Of a stretch of DNA of 64,000 nt, positions 1 through 13,017 are shown one piece after another. Source of the stretch: Rapana venosa (Eukaryota > Mollusca > Gastropoda > Neogastropoda > Muricidae); contig CM054135.1 in NCBI GenBank assembly GCA_028751875.1, forward strand, positions 5,164,891 to 5,228,890, written 5' to 3'. The first letter of the stretch is position 1. The number at the start of each line of letters is the position of its first letter. The notes below the pieces were generated by a model. The model saw only the letters and a list, made by a program, of their open reading frames with translations, made no database searches and had not been told where the DNA came from. Position numbers and translations under genes: made by a program.

Positions 1-716
1 TCGAAGCGGACACATCAGCACCTACTTTATGGTCAGAAAACAAGGCATGTGGGTGTGTGCATGCCATTGTCAAGTAGCCAGTCATGTGCTCTGTTTAACA
101 CTGCTACCACTAAAGAACAAGTTACTAACTTTTTAACAATCATTCTCTTCAAATGATTTTCCATTCAAAGGTGTGAAAAAGAGGTGCAAGGATTATTCTT
201 CCTGGACTTGTCAAGCAGCTGGCACTTCTAAAACTTACTGGAACAAACATTGTTATTTTCCAACCTTTTTCCCTACCATTTACAAACAGAAGCGCAAGTT
301 TCACAAATGCTAGAGACATAGCTCTCCCCAAAACGAACAGCCAATTTTTCTGTTTGTGCACCTGTATTAACAAGTGCACCTCTTTTCAGCTCATATCAGC
401 CTGTTAACTCATTTCACATTTCTTTCAAATCCTTCTTCACTTGACTGTTAGTAGTTTGGTTAATTTTTCTGCAAATCTCCACCAGGTTCCAATAAATTGG
501 TGCGAGACATAGTGACGTCAAAAGTCATGATGCATACACACTGACTCTATAGCATAGTAAGCCAAAATCTTTAGCAATAGCAAACATCTTCAATGTTTTT
601 ATTTATTTTATTTATCTTTTATTTCAAGGATGATGGAATAAGCACTCATGTGCTTTTTTTACATCCAGTTCTGTAAGTAAGAATGTTTATTTGTTTTTAA
701 CAAAACTGAGCTTTTG
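1..716. other. DLG5 intron 26 sequence, no exon seen
   Basis: AT-rich sequence without a credible exon on the minus strand; no guanylate-kinase-like motif was found. A SINE family A 3' fragment lies at 599-670. The rest is unassigned. Confidence 0.6.
599..670 (-). mobile_element. SINE family A, 3' fragment
   Basis: TTTATTT-type tail followed by GATGGAATAAGCACTCATGT and a TTTTTTTACATCCAGT block. These blocks recur at about 11.7, 17.6, 21.3, 21.9, 39.3, 51.3 and 56 kb. Reading minus, it is the 3' end of the element. Confidence 0.75.
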
Positions 717-2785
717 ATCTATCTATCTATCTATCTGTCCCGTAGTCTGACGACCGTGGGGGCACCCTCAGACTCAACAACCAGTTCCCTCCATTCCTCT
801 CTCTGTTCTGCCTTTCTCAGGGTTTTGTTGAGTTCTAGGCCTGTCCATTCGCTGATGTTATCCTCCCAGCTCTTCCTTGGTCTGCCTCTTCTTCTTCCTC
901 CTTGGACAGTGCCTTGCAAAACTGTCTTTGTAATTCCTTGGGATCTTGTGACATGCCCATACCATTTAAGTTTACGCTTTTTCACGATCGTTAGAAGGTT
1001 CTCATAGGGTCCAATGGTTTGCTGGATTCTGTTATGCACGCTTTCGTTGCTTATGTGGTCTTTGTAGGAGATGCCAAGGAGTCTCCGAAAGCATCTCATC
1101 TCCACTGCCTGTACTCTTCTCTCCAAATCTGCAGTCAGGGTCCATGATTCACAGGCATACAGAAATATGGATATGACAAGGGAGCGCATTAGTCTGATCT
1201 TGGAGATAAGTGAGATATTCTTATCTCTCCAGATGGTGTTTAGTTTTGACAAAGCTGTTATTGTCTGTGCAGTCCTGCATACTACTTCTGGCTTGGATCC
1301 CTGGTCTGATACAATGGCTCCCAGGTACTTGAAGCTTTGAACTGTTTCCAGCTTCTGGTCATTAACCCTGATATTAGTGCTAATGCCGTTGGTGTTATTA
1401 GTCATCAGTTTGGTCTTCTCTGCACTGATTTCCATGCCATATGTTTTGGAGGCCTTATTCAAGTGTTCTGTTAGGCTGGCAAGCTCTTTTTCTGATCCTG
1501 CTATTCCATCAATGTCATCTGCGAAGCGAAGGTTTGTGATCGTTCTGCCACCAATGCTGACTGATCCTTCATGATGTTCCAGTGCATCAGCCATGATTCT
1601 CTCAAGGAAGATGTTGAAAAGAGTGGGTGAGAGTAGACAGCCCTGCCTTACTCCAACTGTTGTTCGAAACCATTCTCCAATGTTGTTGTTGTAGTACACT
1701 GCACTGGTGCCTCGCTGTACAGCTGTTTGATGACTCTGATCAGGTTTGCATTGATGCTGTACAAATTCATGGTTGCCCACAAAGCTGCATGCCACACCCT
1801 GTCAAATGCCTTCTTAAAATTGATAAATACGGGGTAAAGGTCTTGTTGATGTTGAAGGTACCGCTCACATAGTATTCTGAGGTTGAATATCTGTTCTGTT
1901 GTGCTGCGCCCTGCTCTGAAACCTGCTTGTTCCTCAGCAATGATGGTCTCTGCTTGTGGCTTCATCTATTCAATATTATCTGCAGCATGACCTTGCTTGG
2001 GTGACATATGAGGCTGATTGTGCGGTAATTATGGCATTGTTGTAGATTTCCTTTCTTGGGGAGGTGATGATGAGTGACTGTGTCCATGGTGTTGGCCATT
2101 TTCCTGTCTGCCAGATCTTGTTGCAGATTCTTAGTAGGGCGCTGATCATGGCTTCCCCTCCAGCTTGGACCAACTCAGCTGGATGTTGTCAGCCCCGCTG
2201 ACTTCCCCTTTTTCAGCGATCTGACTGCTGTTTCCACTTCTTCTCGGAGGATAGGGTGACTGTCTGTGTCTTTGCTTTCGGGTACATTAAGGACTTCTGG
2301 ATCTCCTGCGGTTCTATAGTTATACAGGTCGGAGCAGTATTCTGTCCATCTGTTCAGAATATCCTGGTCGTCAGTGAGACACTTCCCATTTTTGTCTTGG
2401 ATTGTTAAACCTTTTCTCTGTTTCGTGCTAGTCAGGTCTTTCACCAGCTGATATGCTTTCTTGCTATTGTTTTTCTTGATGTTCTCTTCAATGTCTTGGC
2501 ACTGTTCACCGATCCATTTCTCTTTTGCCTCCGCCATGGACTTCCTGATTCTTTTGTTGACTGCCCTATATTGTTCTGCTCTTTCTTTTGTTTCATTTTT
2601 CTTTTTCTTCAACTCTCTACGCTTGTCGCATAGTTGTAGGATGTTAGGTGTGACCCATGGTTTTTTGACTGGTCGGTGTTTGCCAAGAAGCTCGTTTGCT
2701 GTTTCAGTCACTGCTGTATTGAAACTATTCGTCAGTGTATCTATGTCTGAGTCTATCACAGTGAGTGCTGCAAACTTTCCACCTA
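717..2785 (-). mobile_element. RTE-like non-LTR retrotransposon, copy A, 5'-truncated
   Basis: Minus-strand reverse-transcriptase element with the motifs KKAFDRVW (A), GVRQGCLLSPTLFN (B) and FADDI (C), and a C-terminal domain with LRRLLGIS-type, RGRPRKSWEDNI and GLELNKTLRKAE motifs. The frame is broken at about 1.8, 1.97 and 2.17 kb, so it is a pseudogene. The 3' end is a (GATA)n tail at 717-736. The 5' end stops before the endonuclease at about 2785, where homology to the copy at 44.8-47.36 kb ends. It lies in DLG5 intron 26 in the sense orientation. The assignment to the RTE group is from overall layout and tail type; a related clade is possible. Confidence 0.9.
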
Positions 2786-2901
2786 CAAAATCATATTCCC
2801 ACGATTCATGTTTTTTCCAGCACGAACAGGGAAAACTACAGAGGGCACACAGATCAGCACCTGTGACTTTCCCTCATCTCAGAAACGTGTACAGTGCTCA
2901 C

Positions 2902-3116
2902 CGTCCAGGATTGGCACGGATTCGCTTGTCAGTGACACTTCCGAGAAAGAACCCTCTCGGCTGTCTTTAGAATTGTTCCTCTGGTGACGCCGACGTCGGA
3001 AGAAACTCCGCCTGGCTGACCCTGACCCTCCTCGCCGCGACCCCTTCAGGTCATCAGAGTCTCCCAAGCTCCAGCTTTCAGAGTGGCTGCGTTTCAGCAC
3101 CATCTCATCCTCCAGT
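2902..3116 (-). CDS. DLG5: DLG5 exon 26: basic HOOK-like segment
   Basis: The exon encodes about residues 1864-1935. [20 protein letters not shown] is nearly the human [20 protein letters not shown], followed by SESVPIL (human SDSIPLF). The acceptor is GTGCAG and the donor GTGAGC. The final exons with the guanylate-kinase-like domain are not in the window. Confidence 0.95.
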
Positions 3117-6100
3117 CTGCACACACACATACAGTCATGTACAGATTGATACACAACTTACAATACTCACTGGAAATAAAAATGTGACTTTGACTTGACT
3201 TTTACTTTGAGTCAATGAACAGCAAATACTGGTTTCTTTAACAACTGGAAGAAGCTTACACCTACTCAGAAAGTTAACTTGAAAAGCTCACTGCCTCTTT
3301 AATAATTATTCAAAATGTTACAAGACACACTCAACATGTTCCATTTAAGAACATTCAGGTTGATGTCTGGTATAATGTAGTCAATGTCAAGCAACTGGAC
3401 AACCACTTAGGGGACCCGTCACCAACATTTGCACTGTGTTAAGTGCATTGGAAGGGAAATTGTTAATCCCCCCCCCCCCCCTTGCCCCCCCCACCCCCAC
3501 CCCCACCCCCCACTTCAGCTAGAGCTCCAAGGTTCACCAAAGGTGAGATTTTGCACATGCGACCGTTTTTCGCCCACCATGAAAGTAGCCATATTCTGAC
3601 ATAAGAAATGATGTCTAAACACAACACCGATGTGCATGCGTTTTTGAAATGTTGTCATCCATTCCTACTGGCTTATAATGGGCTACTCTTTCAAAAGGCA
3701 AAACACCTTCACACACATGCACACAACAAACCTTTCCTGTGTCTTTCAAGATTATGATTCATATCAATGTGCCCATCAGTATTGTAATAGCCCGTCATGG
3801 AATGATGAGTGTTTTTGACTTGACTTTGACTTGACACCACACACACACACACCCATACACAACACACACACCCACACGCACACACCACACCACCACCCAC
3901 TCCACAACCAGCGCACCCCAAGCAACCCCACACACAACCACACACCCACATACTACAACACACACCACACCATCGCACACATCACATACCACACAACACA
4001 CACAGTCACACAACAACACACACACAGAATCACACCACACACAACACCAACATACACACACACACACACCCCACACACACCACACCCTACCCCACAACAC
4101 TACACACACAGCACAGACACACACACACAACACCCCCACCACACCACACCACACCACACACACACCACACACACCCACCCTCACACCAACACACACACAC
4201 ACACACACCACACACACCCTACCCACACACACCACACACCACCCCACCAGTCACACCACACACACACCACACCACATACACACACCACACACATACACAC
4301 ACACACCACCACACCCACCCACACACACCACACACACACCCCACAGACACACACACACACACACACCACACTCACATACACACACACACATACACACACA
4401 CACCACACCCTACCCCACCACACCACACACACACCCCACAGTCACACACACACACACACTCACATACACACACACCACACACACACAACCCTACCCCACA
4501 ACACCACACACACACACACCCACAGTCACACCACACACAACACACAACACTCACACATACACACAACACACAACATACACACACACACCACACCCTACCC
4601 CACAACACCACACACACACCCCACAGTCACACCACACACACACTCACACTCACATACACACACACACACCACACCCTACCCCACCACACCACACACACAC
4701 CCCACAGTCACACCACACACCATACACACACACACCACACCCTACCCACAACACCACACACACCCCACAGTCACACCACACACACACTCACACTCACATA
4801 CACACACACTTACACACACACACCACACCCTACCCCACCACACCACACACACACCCCACAGTCACACCACACACACACTCACATACACACACACTTACAC
4901 ACACACACCACACCCTACCCCACCACACCACACACACACCCCACAGTCACACCACACACAACACCATACACACACCAGGCCTCCTGACCTCAGTCTGCTG
5001 GGGATGGCCCCACAGCGCAGCTTGTTGCCGTGGTCATCCAGCAGCCAGGCCAGCCACAGGCCCAGGGCTCCGCGGTGCATGGTGTTCTCCACCATCAGGA
5101 TGTCGTCCTTCTCAAAGTCCAGCTCCCCTTCACCCTCCACCGACCGGGAAAAGTTGGTGCGGATGAAGAAGTGGTCGCCGGGGATGTTCTGCACTTTGTT
5201 GTACTCTGCAGGGAAACCATCCATCCATCAACTGATCATCTCAGGAGTCAACATAGTGAACATCTCTTCGGTGGGCTTCTTGCATGCCACACTTTCATCA
5301 ACTTTGGTCTGTAAAGTAGCTTCCTTCTTCTTCTTCTTCTTCAAACACTCAGACAGTAACTATTGTTGTCTATCATAAGAGCACAAATGTGTTGTGCTGC
5401 TGTTAAGCACCTGACAAGTCAGGCCCAGCACATCCAACTTCAGCATGGGATAGAATTGTTATCTTTTAAGCCTTTCTGGTAAAAAGGCAGGAGAATGGAC
5501 CAAAATGGCAAAAAAAACCACCAGACAAGAATGTGACAGGAAGAAAAAGGAACAAGGCAAAAACAAAGAGAGGGATAGAAAAGAGGGCATTCCTGGCACA
5601 GAATTTCCAGGTGGGGATGCTTTTCATACTGACATGTTCCTGGCATCTCACATGTCACACTTTCATTAACTTCATCTGTAAAACAGCTTCCTATTTTGGT
5701 TTATCTTCTTCCACTTCATTACTGGATCATTCTACAGAGCTTTGTACTACTTGTGTGTGTGTGACACAGATGACAAACATAAAAAGTACACAGATGTCTC
5801 CTTTTTTGAGCTTGTACAAAAAGATACAGATCAACCTAACAGTGTCATGTGGCTTAAAAGGATGATAACATTACTCAATATTTCATATGTCAATAGTTTC
5901 ATTGTAATGTTGTCTACAAGAATAGCACTGTTCTTGGTACACAGCTCTATAGACTGACCCTACTCTCTGTAAAGACATGATTCAGACTGGACTGGCTTCT
6001 CTGGTCAACATGTTCCTTCCATCTCTGTGTGATCAAGTCAACTGTAACATGCTCATCCAGCAGGTTTTATTTTGCGAATAATTCAGCCTACAAGGTCTTT

Positions 6101-8021
6101 CAGAGCTGGTAAATACAGCATAGATAAGTTTGTAAATACACACACACACACTGTATGTATCTACCTGCACTTAGATCTGAGCAGAAACACATACATATAT
6201 GCACATATGCATGCATGCAATCACACATACACCCACTTACTGGAGATACGGTTCAGAATGTTCAAACGCATTGTGGAGCATGGCTTGTTCAGCTCCAGAA
6301 ATGCTTGTTCCAACGTCAACGCCTGGAAACTGACGTTGTTGTACTGCAACAAAAATTATCATGGCCATGTAGGATTCCTATGCTCATCAATCACTGAGCA
6401 TTCTACCCTTTTTAAAAACACATCTGAAGTGGTTGTTGAGGCCTAACATATATGGACTTAGAAGAACGGAAACTGAAAGTTTTCTTTTGAATATTTGTTT
6501 AGTTATATGTGACACTCCACCACGAAATGAGTCACTTTGCACCTGACCCACTTTTCTGCTAGGAGCCATTTTAGGCAGGTAGGGGGTCAGGTTGTTGATT
6601 TTGAGATTTTGATTGATAATGAAACTATGGCCATTATTCTACCTTGTACTGAAATATCAAAGCGTAAGTTGGTTTCCTTTTGTTTTAAAAAATGCATTTA
6701 AAAACATCCAAGCCTTCATTCTAACCACCTTTTACCACGCAAAACTTGTCCATTTCTCATTTTGTCACTTCCTACAGTCTACCATTTCAATTTGTAATAC
6801 TTTTCATGGAATTGTCGGATTTCATTCTGCTTTTGTTTGGGTTTTTTTTTATTGTTTTTAAAAAAAAATATCATTGAATAGCCTTTTTTTTTATATTGCA
6901 GATAAATAACATGTCAATAACTAAAAATGGACCTCTGGTGCAATGTGGCTCGTTATGTGGCGGAGCGTCACATTTACTTGCAACCAGCCCACACTGATTT
7001 TCACAGCCTACAAGTCAATGACACCATCTGATTTAGCCATATCTGATTCATCTTCAGTGGTGGCTGCTAACCCAATTTATACTACACTGTACAACTGTAC
7101 TGACACAAAACACCCTCTTTCTCCATTTTGCAGCAATTGTGTGCCAGTGCCTGGGTCTCAGAAAGCTCTCTAGAGTTCATTCAGTAATATTATCTACCCA
7201 TTTCTCTGTCTGTCTCTTTGTCTACCTCCCGGACTATGTCTTGCAAAATGACCTCTGGAGGGCTGTCTCATCTTGTTACACGACTACACCATTTCAGTTT
7301 TAGCTGCAAACAGAAAACAACTGTTTCTTTTAGTTCTTATATTCAATCCAAACCAACAACAAAAAAATCAACAAAATGTTAACAGAGCTGTCAACAGGAA
7401 AAAGACACTGAGAGAGAGAGAACTCAGAACTCAGAAATTTAATGTATCTCGGCCTTAGGCCATAATACATGGTTGGCGTAGGAGAAATTGACAATGCCAC
7501 AGAGTGGGCAAAAACCGGATAACATACATAATACCAAGCTCACTTTCAGTGAAAGAAATAATGAAGACAAAGCACAAATGCATAAAAATACATACGTATC
7601 AAACACAATTCACTATTTTAATCTAAGTGTACCTTCCTACGTCCTGAGAGAGAGAGAGAGAGATATGGGGGGGGGGGGGGACAGTATCAAGCAAACTGCA
7701 GCACTCCTAGGACCAGTGAAAAATCTGGTCACAGGTGCCCTACACGCACATGCAAAACCACACACACACATACACACAAAGCCATACCTCCAGTATCCTG
7801 TATCCTCTCTGCAGAACAGAAGCGGCTGGAGAGCTGGGGTCGATTTCGTGGATGAAGATGCCGACAGCATTTCCCCCCACGATGCTGAACCCTGGGCCGC
7901 TGTCTCCTTTGTGACGCTTGATGGGCACCACATGGGAACGCTCGTACCCATCCCCAGAGCTTTGGCAACACAGCGAAATTCAATTAAGTTCATGCTAGGG
8001 GTACTACAGTTATTACTACAT

Positions 8022-8057
<36 letters not shown>

Positions 8058-11000
8058 GGGGCGGGGGTGAAAATTACAAATTAAAAACAAAGAAAAATTA
8101 TAAGTGGTGGTTTGGGTGATAGGGTTTTGGATGACATGATAAACTGAGGCCATGCAAACAATTTACACTCACAAAATCAAAAAGGAAACAAGTGCAAATG
8201 CAGACAGGAAAGTATGTGGGGAAAAAAACAACAAAAACCAACAAAAAGTGGAGCTACACTCCCCTTGGGAAGAGCCGCCTGAATTTTACGCTGTAATTTA
8301 AAAAAGTATACAATACAACACAACACAAAATAATACAGTACAGTACAAGACTATGTAATACAAAGTCAGCCAGAACGGTGTTGGTTGTGGGGGTTTTTGG
8401 CGAAAACTGACAACACTTTTCAACAAAAATGGGCAAACAACACCTACACATAAAACTGGAGATTAGGAGTGACATGATAGGAAAAAGAATACATAATGCT
8501 AAATGACATGAACCATTTAAAAAAATCAATACACAAAAAACAGTATTTAAACAGGGCTCTGTTACGGATTACACAACACTTATAAAAAAAATGTTAAGTC
8601 TGCTCCTCTACTGTGAAATACGCTAACAATAACCTTTGTCTCAGAGAAAATACACAACCCCTCTGGCATGACAAAACACACAATTATACTCTTCTCTTGC
8701 GCTTTCAAACTGCAGCTACACGTCAAACTATGACATTACGAAAGCCTCTTCAGATCAGAGATACCAGCCTGGCTTCAAGGCCAGGTTAACTAGTTAGGAG
8801 TGGACACCAATCCCCCCCCCCCCCCCCGCATCTATTTCCTCATGACCACCATCAGCAGAAACGTCCCCCCACCAACCTGCAGGACTTGCTGCGCTGGGGA
8901 GGGTGGTGCTTGGGGGTGGACTGTTCGCTGTCCCCGGAGCTCAGCTTGGAGTGGGCCGACGAGGAATGGACAGGAGACAGAGGGGTGGACACAGCACTTT
9001 GGGTGTCCTCACCGTCCATGTATTCTGCACAGAGAAGGTCACCACCACACTCAGCCTGATGTTGTTGCCCCAGTCTGTTTCTATGCTGTCATCCTAGTGA
9101 CTTTTAAACGCCCACGGCTTAATGAACAAATGCATGTTAAGCATGTTAGAGGGTAGCTGTACACAAACAATATGATGCCATGGTAATTTTACCTTTAGTG
9201 GTGACAATACAGCATCATGACACATATATGTAGGACAAACATCTTTTAGTGCAGAACAATGTATGTGTCCACTTTTGAACACTTTGCCCAAATATCAATA
9301 CTCTGCGATTGACGGTGACCATACAAAGCTGCATGTACTCAAAAAACCTAATTTTTGTGAGAAAAGTATGAATTTTTTCAACCACTTTATCAGCAATACA
9401 TGTGAATGCTAAAACAGATGTGTCTAGGGAGACTTTCTCAGCAATACATGTGAATGCTAAAACAGATGTCTAGGGAGACTTTCTCAGCAATACATGTGAA
9501 TGCTAAAACAGATGTGTCTAGGGAGACTTTCTCAGCAATACATGTGAATGCTAGAGTTGATGTGTCAAAAATCACATCTTCTGATACTTGCTAATGGTAC
9601 TCAAGCAGTTTAGAATTTACTTTGTGAAAGCTGCAGGGTTTTACAAACAGTATAAACTAAAGTTATGTCAAGGACTTATGACTACATTCTAATAGATCCA
9701 AACAGAGTTTAACTTGTAAGAACTTAAGATGTGATTCATTCTATGATTTTGGTTTTTTTTGCCTCTTCATTGAATGCCCACCTATATCTGTGTTTGTAAA
9801 TTGCACAGAACCTTTGTATTATGAATGCAATATCCCTTAAAGAAATGTTATATTGTCAGTAAACACTCTCACATACAGATACAAACACACATATGTATTA
9901 CACATCTGGGGTCCACAATGCACTTGTAAATATTAACACAGTCCCATGGGCAAACTTACTTTCTCGATTAAACTGGACTTTCATCCTGATGTTGTCTCGA
10001 CACTGACGCAGCACTGTCAACGCATGCTCCAGGGTGGCATTACGCATGTTGATCCCACATACCTGAAAAACAAAACTTATCAGTTCACTTAGTTACAGAA
10101 CACTTCTATCATTATCAATTCACCACACAGTTCAAACATCAGGTCAAACGGACTTCATCTGTCAAATATCAGCTAATAATGATACATTTTCAAATGTCAT
10201 GAAAAGTAAAAACTCTTCAAATGCCATGAAAAGAAAAAACTCCACTATTTTGCATTTCCCACATCAAAGAAAACATTTTTTCTATATAAAAAAATACACA
10301 ATAACTTGCCTGATACACTGATGATTTATGAGCACTTCTTATCATGAAGTCTTTACTCTTCATTTCATATAGCAAGCAAAATTGCAGCAATCCACCAGTC
10401 ATAAACTGCAACAATCTATGGTAACATCATATGCAACTTTTAGAAGCTTATGAACAGCCAATGGGAACTTTTGACCCATTGCTTGTGCACTAAACACATC
10501 AGCTATATCTTTGTTGAATAGCTACAGGAACCATAATCACTGACCAATTTAGGGAAGTTTTTCACTGTTTTTACTGCATTATTTGTGACCCAATATTCCC
10601 TCAATGTAGCAAAACCCGTCTTCATTAGCCATGTCAGTTCTGTTGCTTCTATTGAGTATCACATACCATGTGAAATAATGGTTATCCACTATTCATAAAC
10701 AGTCCCCATCTGTGGTAACAGGATATGCTACTTTTACAAGCTTACCAACAACAAACCAGAGCTTTTCTCACTGTGTCCACGCACTTAACACATCAGAAGT
10801 GTCTTTGTTTCATGGCTGCTAGTGCCATAATAATTCTTGCATCAATTCAGACAAGTTTTTCACTGTTTTTCACCAGACTTTTTGTGATCCAGTTTCTCCT
10901 CACTCTGAACCAAACCTGCCTTCAATAACTACATCAACTGTTGATTTTGTAGAGTATTCAAAAGAAAATTGTGAAGAAGAAGAGAAAGAATATAGCTACA

Positions 11001-12980
11001 GTGTTGTAGCTGTGTTGTTAGTACACACCAGTGATCTCCAACTTTAGTCATTTTGAACTTCGGGCCTCTTATCTTTGTCAATGCTGATGTGGTTTCAGAT
11101 GACGCTGTCTAGATTTTTTTTAAAGCTTTGATCAGCCAATAATAGAGGTGGATAGTGAAATTGTATCCTTTAAAAAAACCACCCAAACAACAGCATCAGT
11201 GTGTGTGGCTTTGCCAATCATGTTCATGTTTAGTGAATTCTGGTGATTTACACTTGTGTATTGTGATTGACAACATAGCATGAAATTAAAAAAAATAATA
11301 ACATTATAAACAATAAGAGCATGGTACACTGCTCATATCATTTGTTTAGGTTTTAGTTAACTTAGTAGTAAAACACTCATACCCTTTTTATGTTTTTACT
11401 TTTTCTCACTTAAAGAAGATTTCAACTATTTTTTTAAAATTCCCACGTAAGTATCATTTTAACCTGTCCCTTTGTGTTCTACAATTCCTTCCACAAAATT
11501 CTGCAAGGTTCAAAACTCTCCTGATACAACTGAGACAGGAGAAGACAAGCAGGAAAAAGAGACAGGCAATAATTCTTATCCTATCATAAAACTTCTTCTT
11601 CTTCATCCATCGCTCACACAGTAACCATTGCTGTCCGTCAAAAGAGCGAAAATGTGTTGCACTACCATCAAGAGCCTGAAACGTCAGGTCCAGGGCATCT
11701 GCCTTCAGCATGTATCATTATTTTATTTATTTATTTATTCTTTTATATCGAGGATAATGGAGTAAGCACTTGCGTGCTTTTTTTACATCCAGTCCCCGTG
11801 TGTATGCGGTTTTGTAAATTGTCATCTGCTCCCACCGGCGCACATTAAAGGAGAGAAAGCTCACCTCCAGCAGTTGATCCCCGATGACCAGGCCAGCCTT
11901 GGAGGCCAGGCTGTTGTCGCTGACAGCAGACACAAAGATGCCACCTGCTGGACCACCCTGTATCTGGAAACCCACTGGCTCTGAACTCTCAAACGTGATG
12001 GTCCGTGTTTCGTGATGTCTTGGGCTGAAATAACACAAAGTACGACTTTCATTGTCTTTCAAACTCATGAAATCATGACTGCTTGCAATAAACAACTTAA
12101 GACCCCCAAAAAGACCCCAAAAAGTTGATTTCTGTTTCTAAATAAAACTACAAAATTATGAAATACATACTTTTATGTGTAAAATACAGCTTTCAATTTT
12201 GGGGCCATATCTATGCACATATACACAAAACTTGGGAATAAATTCTGAGGTTTACTTTCTACTGAAATCCTTTGACCTTCTACAAGTTATCTATCTTTGA
12301 CTGCTATGCATGTTCACAATAACGGAGGCAGCTGAAAAAGTCTTTTCTTATCTGCAATCTAATCAAACTCATTTCTCCCCATGATGGAAAACAAAGTAGT
12401 ATATTATTTGAATAATTAATCACATATATATGAACAGATGTTTGACATTTGTAATAATAAGAGATTTTCATAAATTAAAATGTGCCAATTTCAGCCTTTC
12501 CTTAGAGAAAACCACCCCCAACCATTCCTTCTTCCTCTAATTTATGCAAACCAAACTCCCCCCCCCCCCCCCCTTTAAAAAAACAACAACCCACAACACA
12601 ACCCCTAACGACCCAAAAACAAAAACCACACACCCTACCTAAGTGATTTTTTTCATACAACACTAGGAGAACTGTGCCTGAATCATCCAGGTTAAAAAAA
12701 CACCCAACAACAACAAAACAAACAAACAAACAAAAAATGAATCATCCAGGTTTCCATCCAGAAATTCACAGATTTTTCAACAGTCCCATCTTTGTTTGAC
12801 AACCTATAGTAACTGTTTATGTAATCATCAATCCAACAATGTACCACAATACAAGCTTTCCTCCTTTTTCTTTTTTTAAATGGAACAAAACTACTATTTG
12901 TAAATAACCACAAGTTAACAACATAAAAACACCAAAAAAAATTTTTAAACCTACAAAATAACTACCCAACCCACTAACAT

Positions 12981-13017
<37 letters not shown>

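Noticed and set aside
1..716. Guanylate-kinase-like exon of DLG5
   Set aside because: Expected next in the gene, but no matching translation or splice pair was found; presumed outside the window.
700..2790. Target-site duplication for LINE copy A
   Set aside because: Only a 6-bp ACAAAA is shared by the two flanks, in A-rich DNA; not distinguishable from chance.
3709..4617. Several Cys/Val-rich minus-strand frames
   Set aside because: Translations of (TG)n sequence; not proteins.
3831..5378. 515-codon His/Thr/Pro-rich open frame on the plus strand
   Set aside because: It is a translation of the CA-rich tract and runs antisense through DLG5 exon 25; no domain or splice logic.
9391..9570. Possible CRISPR-like array
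   Set aside because: Units are contiguous without spacers, in an intron of an animal gene; a minisatellite.
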